A stretch of DNA of 58,433 nt from NCBI GenBank assembly GCA_017466685.1, contig JAFTTS010000081.1, forward strand, positions 1-58,433. The letters are read 5' to 3'. The translations under genes were made by a program, and so were the position numbers. The DNA is from Clostridia bacterium (GTDB taxonomy: Bacteria > Bacillota > Clostridia > Oscillospirales > CAG-272). Shown piece by piece: positions 8,781-17,622 of the stretch; within the stretch, counting starts at the first letter, position 1; each line of letters begins with the position of its first letter. A model generated the notes under the pieces. That model worked only from the letters and a program-made list of their open reading frames with translations, was not told the DNA's origin and did not search any database.

Positions 8781-10328
8781 TTGTTAGAAGTAATACTTAG
8801 TGTTATTATCACCGCTATAGTGGCACTGCCGCTCGGTGTGTTTTTCGGTATAACATACAGAAAAAAGGTCGGCGAAGCTGAGATCGGCTCCGCAGAGGAA
8901 CAGGCACGTAAGATTATCGAGGACGGTGAACGTACCGCCGAAAGCAAGAAAAAGGAAGCGCTGATCGAAGCAAAGGAAGAAATCCTGCGTCAGAGAAACG
9001 ACGCTGAACGCGAGATCAAAGAGCGCAGAAGTGAACTTTCCAAGATGGAAAGCCGCGTTTCAAAGAAGGAAGAGCAGGTTGAGCACAAGCTCGAAACGCT
9101 CGAATCAAAGGAAGAACAGCTTAACAAAAAGCTCAAGGAAGCAGACGATGTCCGCGCCGAAATTGAGGAGATCAAGGCAAAACAGCTCGCAACTCTCGAA
9201 AAGGTTGCAGGTCTCACTGCAGAGGAAGCAAAGGCACAGATCGTTGCAAAGATCGACGACGAGGTGAAGCACGAAACTGCGCAGAAGCTCATCGAATACG
9301 AGGCACAGTTCAAAGAGGAGGCAGACCAGAAGGCGAAGAATATTCTCTCTCTCGCAATCCAGCGTTGTGCATCCGAAACTGTTACGGAGACCACCGTTTC
9401 CGTTGTTGCACTGCCTAACGACGAAATGAAGGGACGCATCATCGGACGCGAGGGACGTAACATTCACGCAATCGAAGCGATGACCGGCGTTGACCTTATT
9501 ATTGACGACACTCCCGAAGCAATCACCCTTTCGAGCTTCGATCCGGTACGCCGCGAGGTTGCAAGAATCGCACTCGAAAAGCTTATCGCAGACGGACGTA
9601 TCCATCCCGCACGTATTGAGGAGATGGTTGAAAAGGCAAAGCGTGACGTTGACGCAATGATCAAGCAGGCAGGTGAGCGTGCTACTTACGATACAGGTAT
9701 TCACGGTCTCAGTCTCGAGCTTATCAAGCTGCTCGGACGTTTGCGCTTCCGTACCAGTTACGGTCAGAACGTGCTCGATCATTCGATTGAGGTTGCAACC
9801 CTTTCCGGCATGATCGCAGACGAGCTTGGAGTTGACAGCACTCTCGCAAAGCGTGCAGGTCTGCTTCACGATATCGGTAAGGCTCTCACCCAGGAGATCG
9901 AGGGCTCACACGTACAGCTCGGTGTTGACATAGTTAAGAAGTTCAAGGAAAACAAGGACGTTATCCACGCAATCGAAGCGCATCACAATGACGTTGAACC
10001 GCAGACCATCACTGCGATCATCGTTCAGGCGGCAGATGCCATCTCGGCAGCACGTCCCGGCGCAAGACGCGAGGATCTTGAAAACTACATCAAGCGTCTC
10101 CAGAAGCTTGAAGAAATTACTTACAGCTTCCCCGGTGTGGACAAGTCGTACGCAATCCAGGCAGGACGCGAGATCCGTATCGCTGTCAAGCCCGAGGAGG
10201 TTAACGACGAGCAGATGGTGGTTATTGCACGCGAGATCGTTCAGAAGATCGAAAGCGAGCTGCAGTATCCCGGTCAGATCAAGGTTCATATGATCCGCGA
10301 AAGCCGCGCCATCGATTACGCTAAATAA
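8781..10328 (+). CDS. rny: Ribonuclease Y
   Basis: Membrane-anchored endoribonuclease that starts bulk mRNA decay. An N-terminal membrane helix (about residues 2-24) is followed by a long charged coiled coil to about residue 190, a KH domain with [11 protein letters not shown] near 217, and an HD domain with the metal-binding LLHDIGKA near 362. I start at TTG 8781 because AAGGAGGT at 8763-8770 sits ten bases upstream. The in-frame GTG at 8769 overlaps that ribosome site and cannot use it. The length of 515 residues is typical. A terminator follows at 10336. Confidence 0.95.
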   Translation: MLEVILSVIITAIVALPLGVFFGITYRKKVGEAEIGSAEEQARKIIEDGERTAESKKKEALIEAKEEILRQRNDAEREIKERRSELSKMESRVSKKEEQVEHKLETLESKEEQLNKKLKEADDVRAEIEEIKAKQLATLEKVAGLTAEEAKAQIVAKIDDEVKHETAQKLIEYEAQFKEEADQKAKNILSLAIQRCASETVTETTVSVVALPNDEMKGRIIGREGRNIHAIEAMTGVDLIIDDTPEAITLSSFDPVRREVARIALEKLIADGRIHPARIEEMVEKAKRDVDAMIKQAGERATYDTGIHGLSLELIKLLGRLRFRTSYGQNVLDHSIEVATLSGMIADELGVDSTLAKRAGLLHDIGKALTQEIEGSHVQLGVDIVKKFKENKDVIHAIEAHHNDVEPQTITAIIVQAADAISAARPGARREDLENYIKRLQKLEEITYSFPGVDKSYAIQAGREIRIAVKPEEVNDEQMVVIAREIVQKIESELQYPGQIKVHMIRESRAIDYAK

Positions 10329-10335
10329 TCAATAT

Positions 10336-10372
10336 ACCGCTTCACCGTTCAGTCGGCGAGGCGGTTGTTTTT
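10336..10372 (+). terminator. Terminator after rny
   Basis: ACCGCTTCACCG pairs with CGGCGAGGCGGT, followed by TTGTTTTTTT. Confidence 0.8.
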
Positions 10373-10389
10373 TTATGTCTGCGAGGGCA

Positions 10390-10418
10390 AAAAAGAACCC
10401 TCACCCGTAAGTGAGAGT
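10390..10418 (-). terminator. Terminator of the Gfo/Idh/MocA gene
   Basis: On the minus strand ACTCTCAC pairs with GTGAGGGT, followed by TTCTTTTTT. It is back-to-back with the rny terminator. Confidence 0.8.
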
Positions 10419-10429
10419 CCGTGTTATGT

Positions 10430-11485
10430 CTATTCAAAATAAACCGTTTTACCGGTCTCGCCGGATTTGTAAGCCGCATCCACGATCTCCATGAGCGCAG
10501 CTGCCTGTTCGGGCTTACAGATACACTCGGTGCCGTTTAAAATACAGTCAACGAAGTGATCGATCTCCGCATTGTACATTCCTCCGCCTTCGATAACGGG
10601 CGTAACCTCATACAGATAATTGTCATCGCCAACCTCAACGATCTCGACATTGCCGAAGGTGTTGAATCTCACGCCTGCCTTCTCGCCGCATATCTGCGCA
10701 AATGTACCTGTTTGCGGTGCTATAACCACGTGTCCTGCCTTTGCGATGATGCTGACACCGTTTTCGAGCATGATATATGCATTCACCGCGGTTTCGGTTG
10801 TGTTCTCATGCTGAACTGTGTCGGACGAATACCAATTTGATTTCGTTCCTTTCATTTTCTGCGGCAGATCACGGTTCAGATAGCTGACATTCGCCGTTAC
10901 GCTCCTTACCTTGGGATAGCCCATTACGTACATCATAAGGTCAAGCTCGTGAATGAGACCGTCGAAAAAGACACCGCCGCCGGATTTTTCTTTGTTCATG
11001 AACCATCCGCCGGTATAGCCGCATCTTGAGGTGCGCTCGATTTCGACGGAAACGATCTTGCCCATCTTGCCGGAATCGATATATTTTTTAAGGTAACGTG
11101 CCTGCTCCTTGAAACGGACGACAAAGCCGTACATAAGCAGCTTACCGCTCTTTTTTGATGCTTCGGCACATACCTTGACCTCATCTGCATTAAGCGCCGG
11201 CGGCTTCTCGCAAAAAACGTGCTTTCCGCTCTCAAGCGCTTCGATCGTCACTTTCTTATGCAGAAAGGTCGGAACGGCCACGCTTACGGCATCAATTGTT
11301 TTGTCGTTAAGAATCTCGTGATAGTCGGAAACGACAGTCGGGATGTTATAATCCTTTGCGCGTTTGCCTGCAAGCTCGGTGTTAAGATCGGCAATAGCCA
11401 CAATCTCGCAGTCCGGATTGGCAGAGTACGCCGTAATGTGCGACACAGAAATCGTACCTGCGCCGATTATTCCTATTCTAAGCAT
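10430..11485 (-). CDS. Gfo/Idh/MocA family NAD(P)-dependent oxidoreductase
   Basis: A 351-residue Rossmann-fold dehydrogenase that most likely oxidises a sugar, inositol or amino-sugar derivative; the substrate cannot be read from sequence. The NAD(P) loop is GIIGAGTIS (residues 5-13). The family EKP motif is at 93-95 and the C-terminal part has the usual GGGVFFDGLIHELDLMMYV active-site helix. I start at MLRIGI because GGAGGA precedes it; an in-frame ATG five codons earlier overlaps that ribosome site. It stands alone between two terminators, with a palindrome near its transcription start. Confidence 0.88.
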   Translation of the reverse strand: MLRIGIIGAGTISVSHITAYSANPDCEIVAIADLNTELAGKRAKDYNIPTVVSDYHEILNDKTIDAVSVAVPTFLHKKVTIEALESGKHVFCEKPPALNADEVKVCAEASKKSGKLLMYGFVVRFKEQARYLKKYIDSGKMGKIVSVEIERTSRCGYTGGWFMNKEKSGGGVFFDGLIHELDLMMYVMGYPKVRSVTANVSYLNRDLPQKMKGTKSNWYSSDTVQHENTTETAVNAYIMLENGVSIIAKAGHVVIAPQTGTFAQICGEKAGVRFNTFGNVEIVEVGDDNYLYEVTPVIEGGGMYNAEIDHFVDCILNGTECICKPEQAAALMEIVDAAYKSGETGKTVYFE

Positions 11486-11505
11486 TATATATTCCTCCAT
11501 AAAAG

Positions 11506-11523
11506 TATACTGATCTCAGTATA
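11506..11523. promoter_or_regulatory. Palindromic operator upstream of the oxidoreductase gene
   Basis: TATACTGA and TCAGTATA form a perfect 8-base inverted repeat with a 2-base spacer, about 20 bases before the start codon. A possible minus-strand promoter (TTGTCC, 18 bases, TACAAT) would place the transcription start at or next to it. This is the size of a dimeric repressor site; the regulator is unknown. Confidence 0.55.
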
Positions 11524-11606
11524 ATAATATTGTACCACATCGGTTGGCTCGGGGACAAGTAAAAATGATTCCAATAGCCGCAAAAAACTCTTGATTTTCC
11601 CCTCTC

Positions 11607-11635
11607 TTGACAAATTCGCCGTATTGCTGTATAAT
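11607..11635 (+). promoter_or_regulatory. Promoter of the tyrosine recombinase gene
   Basis: TTGACA (11607-11612) and TATAAT (11630-11635), 17 bases apart; both hexamers are perfect. Confidence 0.8.
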
Positions 11636-11666
11636 TGAATTATACAAAATCGCACGGAGGATCACC

Positions 11667-12689
11667 ATGCAGAAGCTGATTGATTACGACGAGCTTCCCG
11701 AGCTTGTGAAAAGATTCATTACATATAAACGAACGGCACAGGAGCGTTCACAAAAAACCGTTGACGAATATGCGCTCGATCTGCGTACATTTTTCAGATA
11801 TATGATGTTAAGGCAGAACGGCACCGATCCCGAAACCGTCAGCGAGGAGGATTTTGCCGGCGTTGACATAACCGGTGTCGATCTTGAATTTATCGGCTCG
11901 ATAACGGCACAGGAGATATTCGAGTTTCTTTCGTTTGCGCAAAACGCCCGTTCAAATAAGTGGAGCACACGTGCAAGAAAGCTTTCGGCGATAAAGAGCT
12001 TTTATAAATATCTGACCGTCAGCGTTCACCTGCTCGACAACGATCCTGCCAAAAACATCGAAGGTCCGCAGAAGAAAAAAACACTGCCGAAATTTTTGAG
12101 TCTTTCCGAAAGTGAACGTCTCTTGCGGGCTGTACGCGAGGATGAGCTCTCAAAAACAAGGGAACGTGACTATGCCATTATCGTGCTGTTTTTAAACTGC
12201 GGAATGCGACTTTCCGAGCTTGTCGGCATAAATCTTTCCGATATCGACCGTGATATGGAATCTCTGCGTGTGCTTGGAAAAGGCGCAAAGGAGCGTCTCA
12301 TTTATTTAAACGATGCCTGCCGTGCGGCTCTGCGTGCTTATCTGCCAATACGAAATGCAGACGAGGTTCAGATGAAGGATAAAAATGCACTCTTTCTCTC
12401 GTCCCGTCACAGCCGTATCAGCAATAAAACGGTGCAGTGGCTCGTTTATAAATATCTGAAGGCGGCAGGACTTGAAAACAAGGGCTGTTCAACGCATAAG
12501 CTCCGTCACACTGCGGCAACGCTGATGTATCAGTCGGGCAACGTGGACGTCCGCGTGCTCAAGGATATACTCGGTCACGAGCAGCTTAACACCACGCAGA
12601 TATACACTCACGTCAGCGATGAAAATATGAAGCGTGCGATCGCCGCCAATCCGCTTGCGAGCTTTCGTGCCGAGGACAGCGAGGAATGA
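11667..12689 (+). CDS. Tyrosine recombinase (XerC/XerD family)
   Basis: A 340-residue site-specific recombinase. An N-terminal SAM-like core-binding domain spans about residues 10-130. The catalytic set is complete: Arg181, Lys205, His277 and Arg280 (HKLRH), His304 and nucleophile Tyr313 (IYTHV). Start ATG 11667 follows CGGAGG. It sits among housekeeping genes with no integrase-style neighbours, no att-like direct repeats and no tRNA beside it. A chromosomal XerC/D-type role in dimer resolution therefore fits better than a mobile-element integrase. Which Xer partner it is cannot be decided here. Confidence 0.88.
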   Translation: MQKLIDYDELPELVKRFITYKRTAQERSQKTVDEYALDLRTFFRYMMLRQNGTDPETVSEEDFAGVDITGVDLEFIGSITAQEIFEFLSFAQNARSNKWSTRARKLSAIKSFYKYLTVSVHLLDNDPAKNIEGPQKKKTLPKFLSLSESERLLRAVREDELSKTRERDYAIIVLFLNCGMRLSELVGINLSDIDRDMESLRVLGKGAKERLIYLNDACRAALRAYLPIRNADEVQMKDKNALFLSSRHSRISNKTVQWLVYKYLKAAGLENKGCSTHKLRHTAATLMYQSGNVDVRVLKDILGHEQLNTTQIYTHVSDENMKRAIAANPLASFRAEDSEE

Positions 12690-12720
12690 TCGGACACACT
12701 CCCAAATTTCTGCTTTGCTC

Positions 12721-12749
12721 TTGATAAACGCGGAAATATATGGTATACT
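12721..12749 (+). promoter_or_regulatory. Promoter of mrnC-wecB-lysR
   Basis: TTGATA (12721-12726) and TATACT (12744-12749), 17 bases apart, about 35 bases before mrnC. Confidence 0.7.
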
Positions 12750-12786
12750 ATATGTAACTATAAAATTTACACGAAAGTGACAACAG

Positions 12787-13212
12787 ATGGATAATAAATT
12801 TGCAAATTCCTTAAGCGGTGCGACGCTTGCTTATCTCGGTGATGCCGTTTTTGAGGTGATCGTCCGTCGATATCTGGTTTCGCTCGGTATTGCTGATGGC
12901 GGTGAGCTTTCGCATTTAGCACTGAATTTTGTACGTGCAACTGCGCAGAGTGCCGGTATGGACAAGCTGACTCCGTATCTCACAGAGGAAGAAGAATATA
13001 TCTACAAACGCGGACGTAACGCTAACGGTATCTCTATACCAAAAAGCGCGTCTGCACGTGAATATCGTCGTGCCACGGGCATGGAAGCACTGTTTGCTTA
13101 TCTTGATCTCTGTGGTAGAGTTGAGCGCGCCGAGGAGCTTTTCCGTATCGCTTTTGCCGATGTTATGGAGGAGCTTCAGAGAAAACGGGATGAAAAAGGA
13201 GAATCGTTATGA
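12787..13212 (+). CDS. mrnC: Mini-ribonuclease III
   Basis: An RNase III-like catalytic domain without a dsRNA-binding domain, which matures 23S rRNA in Firmicutes. LAYLGDAVFE near residue 15 carries the catalytic acidic pair. YKRGRNA near 75 and YRRATGMEALFAYLDL near 96 are family signatures. At 141 residues the length is normal. It overlaps wecB by four bases (ATGA), so the two are translationally coupled. Confidence 0.93.
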   Translation: MDNKFANSLSGATLAYLGDAVFEVIVRRYLVSLGIADGGELSHLALNFVRATAQSAGMDKLTPYLTEEEEYIYKRGRNANGISIPKSASAREYRRATGMEALFAYLDLCGRVERAEELFRIAFADVMEELQRKRDEKGESL

Positions 13213-14321
13213 TAAAGGTAATGTCTGTTTTCGGAACACGTCCGGAAGCGATAAAAATGTGTCCGCTTGTAAAAGCACTTGAGGCGGACGAGAGGATCGA
13301 AAGTATCGTCTGCGTTACCGCACAGCACCGTGAAATGCTCGACAGTGCACTTGAATTTTTCGGTGTCAAGCCCGATTATGACCTCAACATCATGAAGCGC
13401 GGACAGACGCTCACCGGTATCACTGCCGATGTTATCACGGGACTTGAGGGCGTGCTTGCCGAGTCAAAGCCGGATATCGTACTCGTTCACGGTGATACAA
13501 CGACCAGCTTTGCGGCAGCACTTGCGGCGTTTTATGCACAGATACCCGTCGGTCACGTTGAAGCCGGACTTCGCACCTATGACCGTTACTCTCCCTTCCC
13601 CGAGGAGATCAACCGCAATCTTACGACCAAGATCGCAACTCTCCATTTCGCGCCGACCGAGCTTAACCGTTCCCAGCTTGCAAAGGAGAACGTCACCGAA
13701 AACGTCTACGTCACGGGCAACACTGCGCTTGATGCTTTCAAGTATACCGTTACGCCCGACTATATCTTCAACGACGAAAAGCTCCGTTCCATCGATTTTG
13801 AAAACGAAAAGGTCATCACCGTTACGGCGCACAGACGCGAGAATCAGAACGGCGGCATCGAAAACATCTGCCGTGCGATACTTAAGCTTTCGGAAAATCA
13901 TCCCGAGCTGCGTTTCGTTTATCCCGTACACCTGAGTCCTGCCGTTAGAAACGTCGTTTTCCCTCTGCTCGATAACCACCCGAGAATAACGCTGACCGAG
14001 CCTGTGGACGTTGCCGATATGCATAATCTTCTCTCGAAATCGTACTTTATCCTCTCCGATTCGGGCGGAATACAGGAGGAAGCTCCCTCGTTTGGCAAGC
14101 CGGTACTCGTTCTGCGTACCGAAACCGAACGTCCCGAGGCGGCAGAGGCAGGTACAGTCAAGGTTATCGGAACAGACACCGAGCGTATCATTCGTGAAGC
14201 GGAAACACTGATCTGTGACCGTGCGGAATTTGACCGCATGGCATCGGCGAAGAACCCGTACGGAGACGGAAAGGCGTCACTTTATATAATCGATGCCATT
14301 AAAGAATATTTCGACAAATAA
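13209..14321 (+). CDS. wecB: UDP-N-acetylglucosamine 2-epimerase (non-hydrolysing)
   Basis: Interconverts UDP-GlcNAc and UDP-ManNAc, supplying ManNAc for wall polymers or capsule. It shows the family start VFGTRPEAIKMCPL, the active-site VHGDTTTSFAA and HVEAGLRTYD, and the C-terminal SDSGGIQEEAPSFGKPVLVLR that binds the UDP part. The length is 370 residues. It overlaps mrnC by four bases and is followed 11 bases later by a LysR gene. No other polysaccharide gene is in view. Confidence 0.95.
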   Translation: MIKVMSVFGTRPEAIKMCPLVKALEADERIESIVCVTAQHREMLDSALEFFGVKPDYDLNIMKRGQTLTGITADVITGLEGVLAESKPDIVLVHGDTTTSFAAALAAFYAQIPVGHVEAGLRTYDRYSPFPEEINRNLTTKIATLHFAPTELNRSQLAKENVTENVYVTGNTALDAFKYTVTPDYIFNDEKLRSIDFENEKVITVTAHRRENQNGGIENICRAILKLSENHPELRFVYPVHLSPAVRNVVFPLLDNHPRITLTEPVDVADMHNLLSKSYFILSDSGGIQEEAPSFGKPVLVLRTETERPEAAEAGTVKVIGTDTERIIREAETLICDRAEFDRMASAKNPYGDGKASLYIIDAIKEYFDK

Positions 14322-14332
14322 GGAGACCTTCA

Positions 14333-15271
14333 ATGAACATAATGCATCTCAAATATGCCGTTGAGGTTGCAAAAACAGGCTCGATCACACGTGCCGCGGA
14401 AAATCTCTTTATGGGACAGCCGAACCTCAGCAAGGCAATTCGTGAGCTTGAGGAAAATCTCGGCGTGACTCTCTTTAAGCGCACCTCAAAGGGTATCGTT
14501 CCGACGGAAAAGGGCGAGGAATTTCTCGTTTACGCCAAGCGTATTCTCGTTCAGATCGACGAGCTTGAATCAATATACAACAGCCATCCGAGCGAAAAGC
14601 AGTCCTTCAGCATATCTATCCCTCGCGGAAGCTATATGGCGTACGGCTTCACAAATTTTGTTAAGCGTCTTGACCGCGACAAGGAGATCGAGATTTACTA
14701 TAAGGAAACCAATTCCGTCGAGGCGATATCAAATATCGTGCAGTCAAACTATAACCTCGCGATAATACGCTTCCGTGACGTTTTCGAGCAGTATTTCACC
14801 CGTCTGCTTCGCGAAAAGGAGTTAAGAGCCGAGCTTTTGTGGCAGTTCCGTTACATTGCGGTCATGTCGAAGGACAACCCCCTTGCGAAAAAGCCTGTTC
14901 TGACCTGCGCCGATTTCGCCGACTGCATTGAGATACTGCATAGCGACAACACCGTTCCGACGCTTCCGACGGTTGAAGCCAAGCGTATGGAGAACATCGA
15001 AAACTCAAACAAGAAGATCTACGTTTTCGAGCGCGGAAGTCAGATGGAGCTTTTATCGAACATTCCCGAATCGTTCATGTGGGTGTCTCCGATCCCCCAG
15101 AAGATACTCGACCGTTACGGTCTTGTTCAGAGAAGCGTTTCCGATGCGGACTATAATTATAAGGACATGATCGTTTACGGACGCTCGTACCGTCTTTCCG
15201 AGCTTGACCATATGTACCTTGAGGAGCTGCGTGACGTTATCTCGGGACTTGAGCATCTTGACGTTGAGTGA
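14333..15271 (+). CDS. LysR-family transcriptional regulator
   Basis: A 312-residue protein. The N-terminal winged helix-turn-helix (residues 1-60) has the LysR pattern GSITRAAENLFMGQPNLSKAIRELEE, and a type 2 periplasmic-binding-like effector domain follows. AAGGAG lies seven bases before ATG 14333. It is the last gene of the mrnC-wecB unit, so it is co-transcribed with it rather than divergent from a target. It lies upstream of aroF, but that gene has its own promoter and attenuator. The target is unknown. Confidence 0.85.
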   Translation: MNIMHLKYAVEVAKTGSITRAAENLFMGQPNLSKAIRELEENLGVTLFKRTSKGIVPTEKGEEFLVYAKRILVQIDELESIYNSHPSEKQSFSISIPRGSYMAYGFTNFVKRLDRDKEIEIYYKETNSVEAISNIVQSNYNLAIIRFRDVFEQYFTRLLREKELRAELLWQFRYIAVMSKDNPLAKKPVLTCADFADCIEILHSDNTVPTLPTVEAKRMENIENSNKKIYVFERGSQMELLSNIPESFMWVSPIPQKILDRYGLVQRSVSDADYNYKDMIVYGRSYRLSELDHMYLEELRDVISGLEHLDVE

Positions 15272-15308
15272 GACCAATACGGTGAGTGTTTTTGGCTAAA
15301 ATTAACAC

Positions 15309-15337
15309 TTGACAGTGAAAGACTTTAGTGATATAAT
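15309..15337 (+). promoter_or_regulatory. Promoter of the aroF leader
   Basis: TTGACA (15309-15314) and TATAAT (15332-15337), 17 bases apart, both perfect. It drives a transcribed leader of about 220 bases before aroF. Confidence 0.85.
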
Positions 15338-15372
15338 AAAATAAAGTAAATTCGACAAAGAGGAATTTTATC

Positions 15373-15477
15373 ATGACGATCCGTAATTTCGCAACCACAT
15401 ATTATTACTATTACTATTTTACCGAAAAAAGTAATAGTGATTTTTGCTGCGAAAACGAGGTTGTTACCGAGAAATAA
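15373..15477 (+). CDS. Tyr/Phe-rich leader peptide of aroF
   Basis: A 34-residue reading frame preceded by AGAGGAA and reading MTIRNFATTYYYYYYF at its start. Codons 10-15 are six consecutive Tyr codons and codon 16 is Phe. It lies between a consensus promoter and an intrinsic terminator directly ahead of DAHP synthase. This is the layout of a transcription-attenuation leader peptide, in which shortage of charged tRNA-Tyr stalls the ribosome. It is too short for routine gene callers. The peptide itself probably has no function after synthesis. Confidence 0.85.
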   Translation: MTIRNFATTYYYYYYFTEKSNSDFCCENEVVTEK

Positions 15478-15535
15478 AATCCCGACAACATAAATTCGCT
15501 CCGTAGTGAAAAATCACTGCGGGGTTTTTATTTTA
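15404..15535 (+). promoter_or_regulatory. aroF transcription attenuator: alternative hairpins and terminator
   Basis: Three mutually exclusive pairings are visible. Segment 1 (15404-15414, over the Tyr codons) pairs with segment 2 (15431-15441) in an 11-base stem. Segment 2 (AGTGATTTTT, 15436-15445) pairs perfectly with AAAAATCACT at 15509-15518. CCGTAGTGA (15501-15509) pairs with TCACTGCGG (15514-15522) and is followed by TTTTTATTTT, which makes the terminator. A ribosome stalled on the Tyr codons would cover segment 1, free segment 2 and break the terminator. With ample Tyr-tRNA the ribosome would move on to cover segment 2 and the terminator would form. Confidence 0.82.
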
Positions 15536-15565
15536 TAAAATATAATTTAAAAGGAGATACAAAAA

Positions 15566-16579
15566 ATGGTAGTAGTAATCAAAAACGGAGCAAACGAAGA
15601 AAGACTCACAAAGCTTATCGACTTCTTAAAATCGCAGGACGTCATGGTTCACGAGAGCCGCGGACATTTTCAGACGGTGCTCGGTCTCGTCGGCGATACA
15701 AGCAGGATCGATATTGACACGATCTCGGGACTTGATATTGTTGAAACGGTAAAGCGCATCAGTGAGCCTTACAAGAACGCGAACCGTAAGTTCCATCCCG
15801 ATGACACGGTTGTAACTATCCCGAGTGCGAACGGGGACGTCAAGATCGGCGAGGGCTTCTGTTTCATTGCAGGCCCGTGCTCAATTGAGAGCGAGGAACA
15901 GATAATCGAGGTTGCCGAGGCGGTTAAAAAAGCGGGCGCACAGCTTCTTCGCGGTGGTGCATTCAAGCCGAGAACCTCTCCTTACGCTTTCCAGGGACTC
16001 AGAAACGACGGAATCAAGCTCCTTCTCGAAGCGAAAAAGGCGACAGGTCTGCCGATCGTAACCGAGATCATGGACGCTTCACATCTCGATCTTTTTGCCG
16101 ATGTTGACGTCATCCAGGTTGGCGCAAGAAATATGCAGAACTTCGAGCTTCTTAAGGAACTCGGTCACTCAAATAAGGCGATCCTCTTAAAGCGCGGTCT
16201 TGCCAATACGATACAGGAGCTTCTCATGAGCGCCGAATACATCATGGCAGGCGGAAACGAGAATGTCATCCTCTGTGAGCGCGGTATACGCACCTTTGAA
16301 ACCGCGACACGCAATACGCTTGACATTTCGGCTGTCCCCGTACTGCATGAGCTTTCGCATCTTCCCGTTATCGTTGACCCGAGTCATGCCTGCGGTTCGG
16401 CAAAGCTTGTGCTTCCGATGGCAATGTCTGCGGCGGCGTGCGGTGCAGAGGGCGTTATGATCGAGGTGCACAACGATCCTGCACGTGCACTTTGTGACGG
16501 TCCGCAATCGCTCACTCCCGAACAGTTTGAGGATACGCTCAAGCGTGTAATGCGCGTTTTCGATGCCGCGGAGTGGTAA
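15566..16579 (+). CDS. aroF: 3-Deoxy-7-phosphoheptulonate (DAHP) synthase, type I-beta
   Basis: First step of the shikimate pathway: condenses phosphoenolpyruvate with erythrose 4-phosphate. An N-terminal ferredoxin-like/ACT-like regulatory domain (about residues 1-70) precedes the KDO8P-type TIM barrel. [28 protein letters not shown] and the metal-binding VDPSHACG are present. At 337 residues it matches the Thermotoga-type enzyme, whose N-terminal domain gives Tyr/Phe feedback. AAAGGAG precedes ATG 15566. Its expression appears tied to Tyr/Phe charging through the leader just upstream. Confidence 0.95.
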   Translation: MVVVIKNGANEERLTKLIDFLKSQDVMVHESRGHFQTVLGLVGDTSRIDIDTISGLDIVETVKRISEPYKNANRKFHPDDTVVTIPSANGDVKIGEGFCFIAGPCSIESEEQIIEVAEAVKKAGAQLLRGGAFKPRTSPYAFQGLRNDGIKLLLEAKKATGLPIVTEIMDASHLDLFADVDVIQVGARNMQNFELLKELGHSNKAILLKRGLANTIQELLMSAEYIMAGGNENVILCERGIRTFETATRNTLDISAVPVLHELSHLPVIVDPSHACGSAKLVLPMAMSAAACGAEGVMIEVHNDPARALCDGPQSLTPEQFEDTLKRVMRVFDAAEW

Positions 16580-16677
16580 TGTAAAAAAGTGTGAAAATGA
16601 ACACGCAAAATGTCATATTTGTACGCATTATAGCTGTTATAAAACAAAAAATCGTCAAAATCATTACACCAAGCCTA

Positions 16678-16707
16678 TTGCAAATAAAGCTGTAAATGTG
16701 ATATAAT
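16678..16707 (+). promoter_or_regulatory. Promoter of nfnA-nfnB-ygjV
   Basis: TTGCAA (16678-16683) and TATAAT (16702-16707), 18 bases apart, about 40 bases before nfnA. Confidence 0.65.
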
Positions 16708-16749
16708 ATATGTATATAGGAAAAGAAATGAAATTTCAAGGAGAAAACA

Positions 16750-17589
16750 ATGTATCGTATCACATATAAAAAATCGCTTAATCCCACCGTCACAATGCTG
16801 GATATTGAAGCTCCGCTTGTTGCAAGAAAGGCGAAGCCCGGACAATTTATCATCCTGCGAGTTGACGAGGACGGCGAGCGTATTCCCTTAACCATCGCAG
16901 GCTATGACCGCGAGGCAGGAACCGTTCGCATCATCTTCCAGATAGTCGGCGCAACGACCGAAAAGCTTAACCGTAAAGAGGTCGGCGACAGTATACAGGA
17001 TTTCGTCGGCCCTCTCGGTACTGCAACCGAGCTTGACGGACTTAAAAAGGTCTGCATCGTCGGCGGAGGTGTCGGTTGTGCAATCGCACTTCCCATCGCC
17101 GAAGCGCTTCACGAAATGGGCTGTGAGGTAACATCCGTAATCGGCTTCCGTTCAAAGGATCTGCTTATTTTGGAGGACGAGTTCAGTGCCGCTTCCGACA
17201 GACTCTTTGTTATGACCGATGACGGCTCGTACGCAAGACAAGGTAACGTCTGTGTGCCGCTTAACGAAATGTTTGCTGCAGGTGAGCGTTTTGAGAAGGT
17301 TATCACCATCGGTCCGCTTGTTATGATGAAATTCGTCGTTGAAGCAACACGTCCGACGGGTATTCCCTGCATTGTTTCGATGAACCCGATCATGATCGAC
17401 GGTACCGGTATGTGCGGTGGTTGTCGTCTCACTGTGGGCGGAAAAACAAAATTCGCCTGCGTTGACGGTCCCGATTTTGACGGCTATGAGGTTGATTTCG
17501 ATTCGGCAATGGAACGCGGTACGATGTTCCGTGATTTCGAGCGTCACGCACACGAGGAAACGTGTAACCTCTTTAAAAAGAGCGTTTGA
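16750..17589 (+). CDS. nfnA: NfnA, FAD/[2Fe-2S] subunit of NADH-dependent reduced ferredoxin:NADP+ oxidoreductase
   Basis: Small subunit of the electron-bifurcating transhydrogenase. A ferredoxin-reductase-like FAD domain (KPGQFIILRVDEDGERIPLTI, residues 36-56) is followed by an NAD-binding domain with CIVGGGVGCAIALPIAEAL. A C-terminal [2Fe-2S] site uses DGTGMCGGCR and FACVDGPDFDG. The length is 279 residues. Similar chains serve as dihydroorotate dehydrogenase electron-transfer subunits, but the adjacent glutamate-synthase-like gene makes NfnA the better call. It is cytoplasmic and balances NADH, NADPH and ferredoxin in fermentation. Confidence 0.9.
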   Translation: MYRITYKKSLNPTVTMLDIEAPLVARKAKPGQFIILRVDEDGERIPLTIAGYDREAGTVRIIFQIVGATTEKLNRKEVGDSIQDFVGPLGTATELDGLKKVCIVGGGVGCAIALPIAEALHEMGCEVTSVIGFRSKDLLILEDEFSAASDRLFVMTDDGSYARQGNVCVPLNEMFAAGERFEKVITIGPLVMMKFVVEATRPTGIPCIVSMNPIMIDGTGMCGGCRLTVGGKTKFACVDGPDFDGYEVDFDSAMERGTMFRDFERHAHEETCNLFKKSV

Positions 17590-17622
17590 CTCACCGTATA
17601 AGGAAGAAATGGAGAAATAACA

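Noticed and set aside
11667..12689. Integrase of an integrated element
   Set aside because: No att-like repeats, tRNA target, excisionase or phage genes surround it; the neighbours are housekeeping genes.
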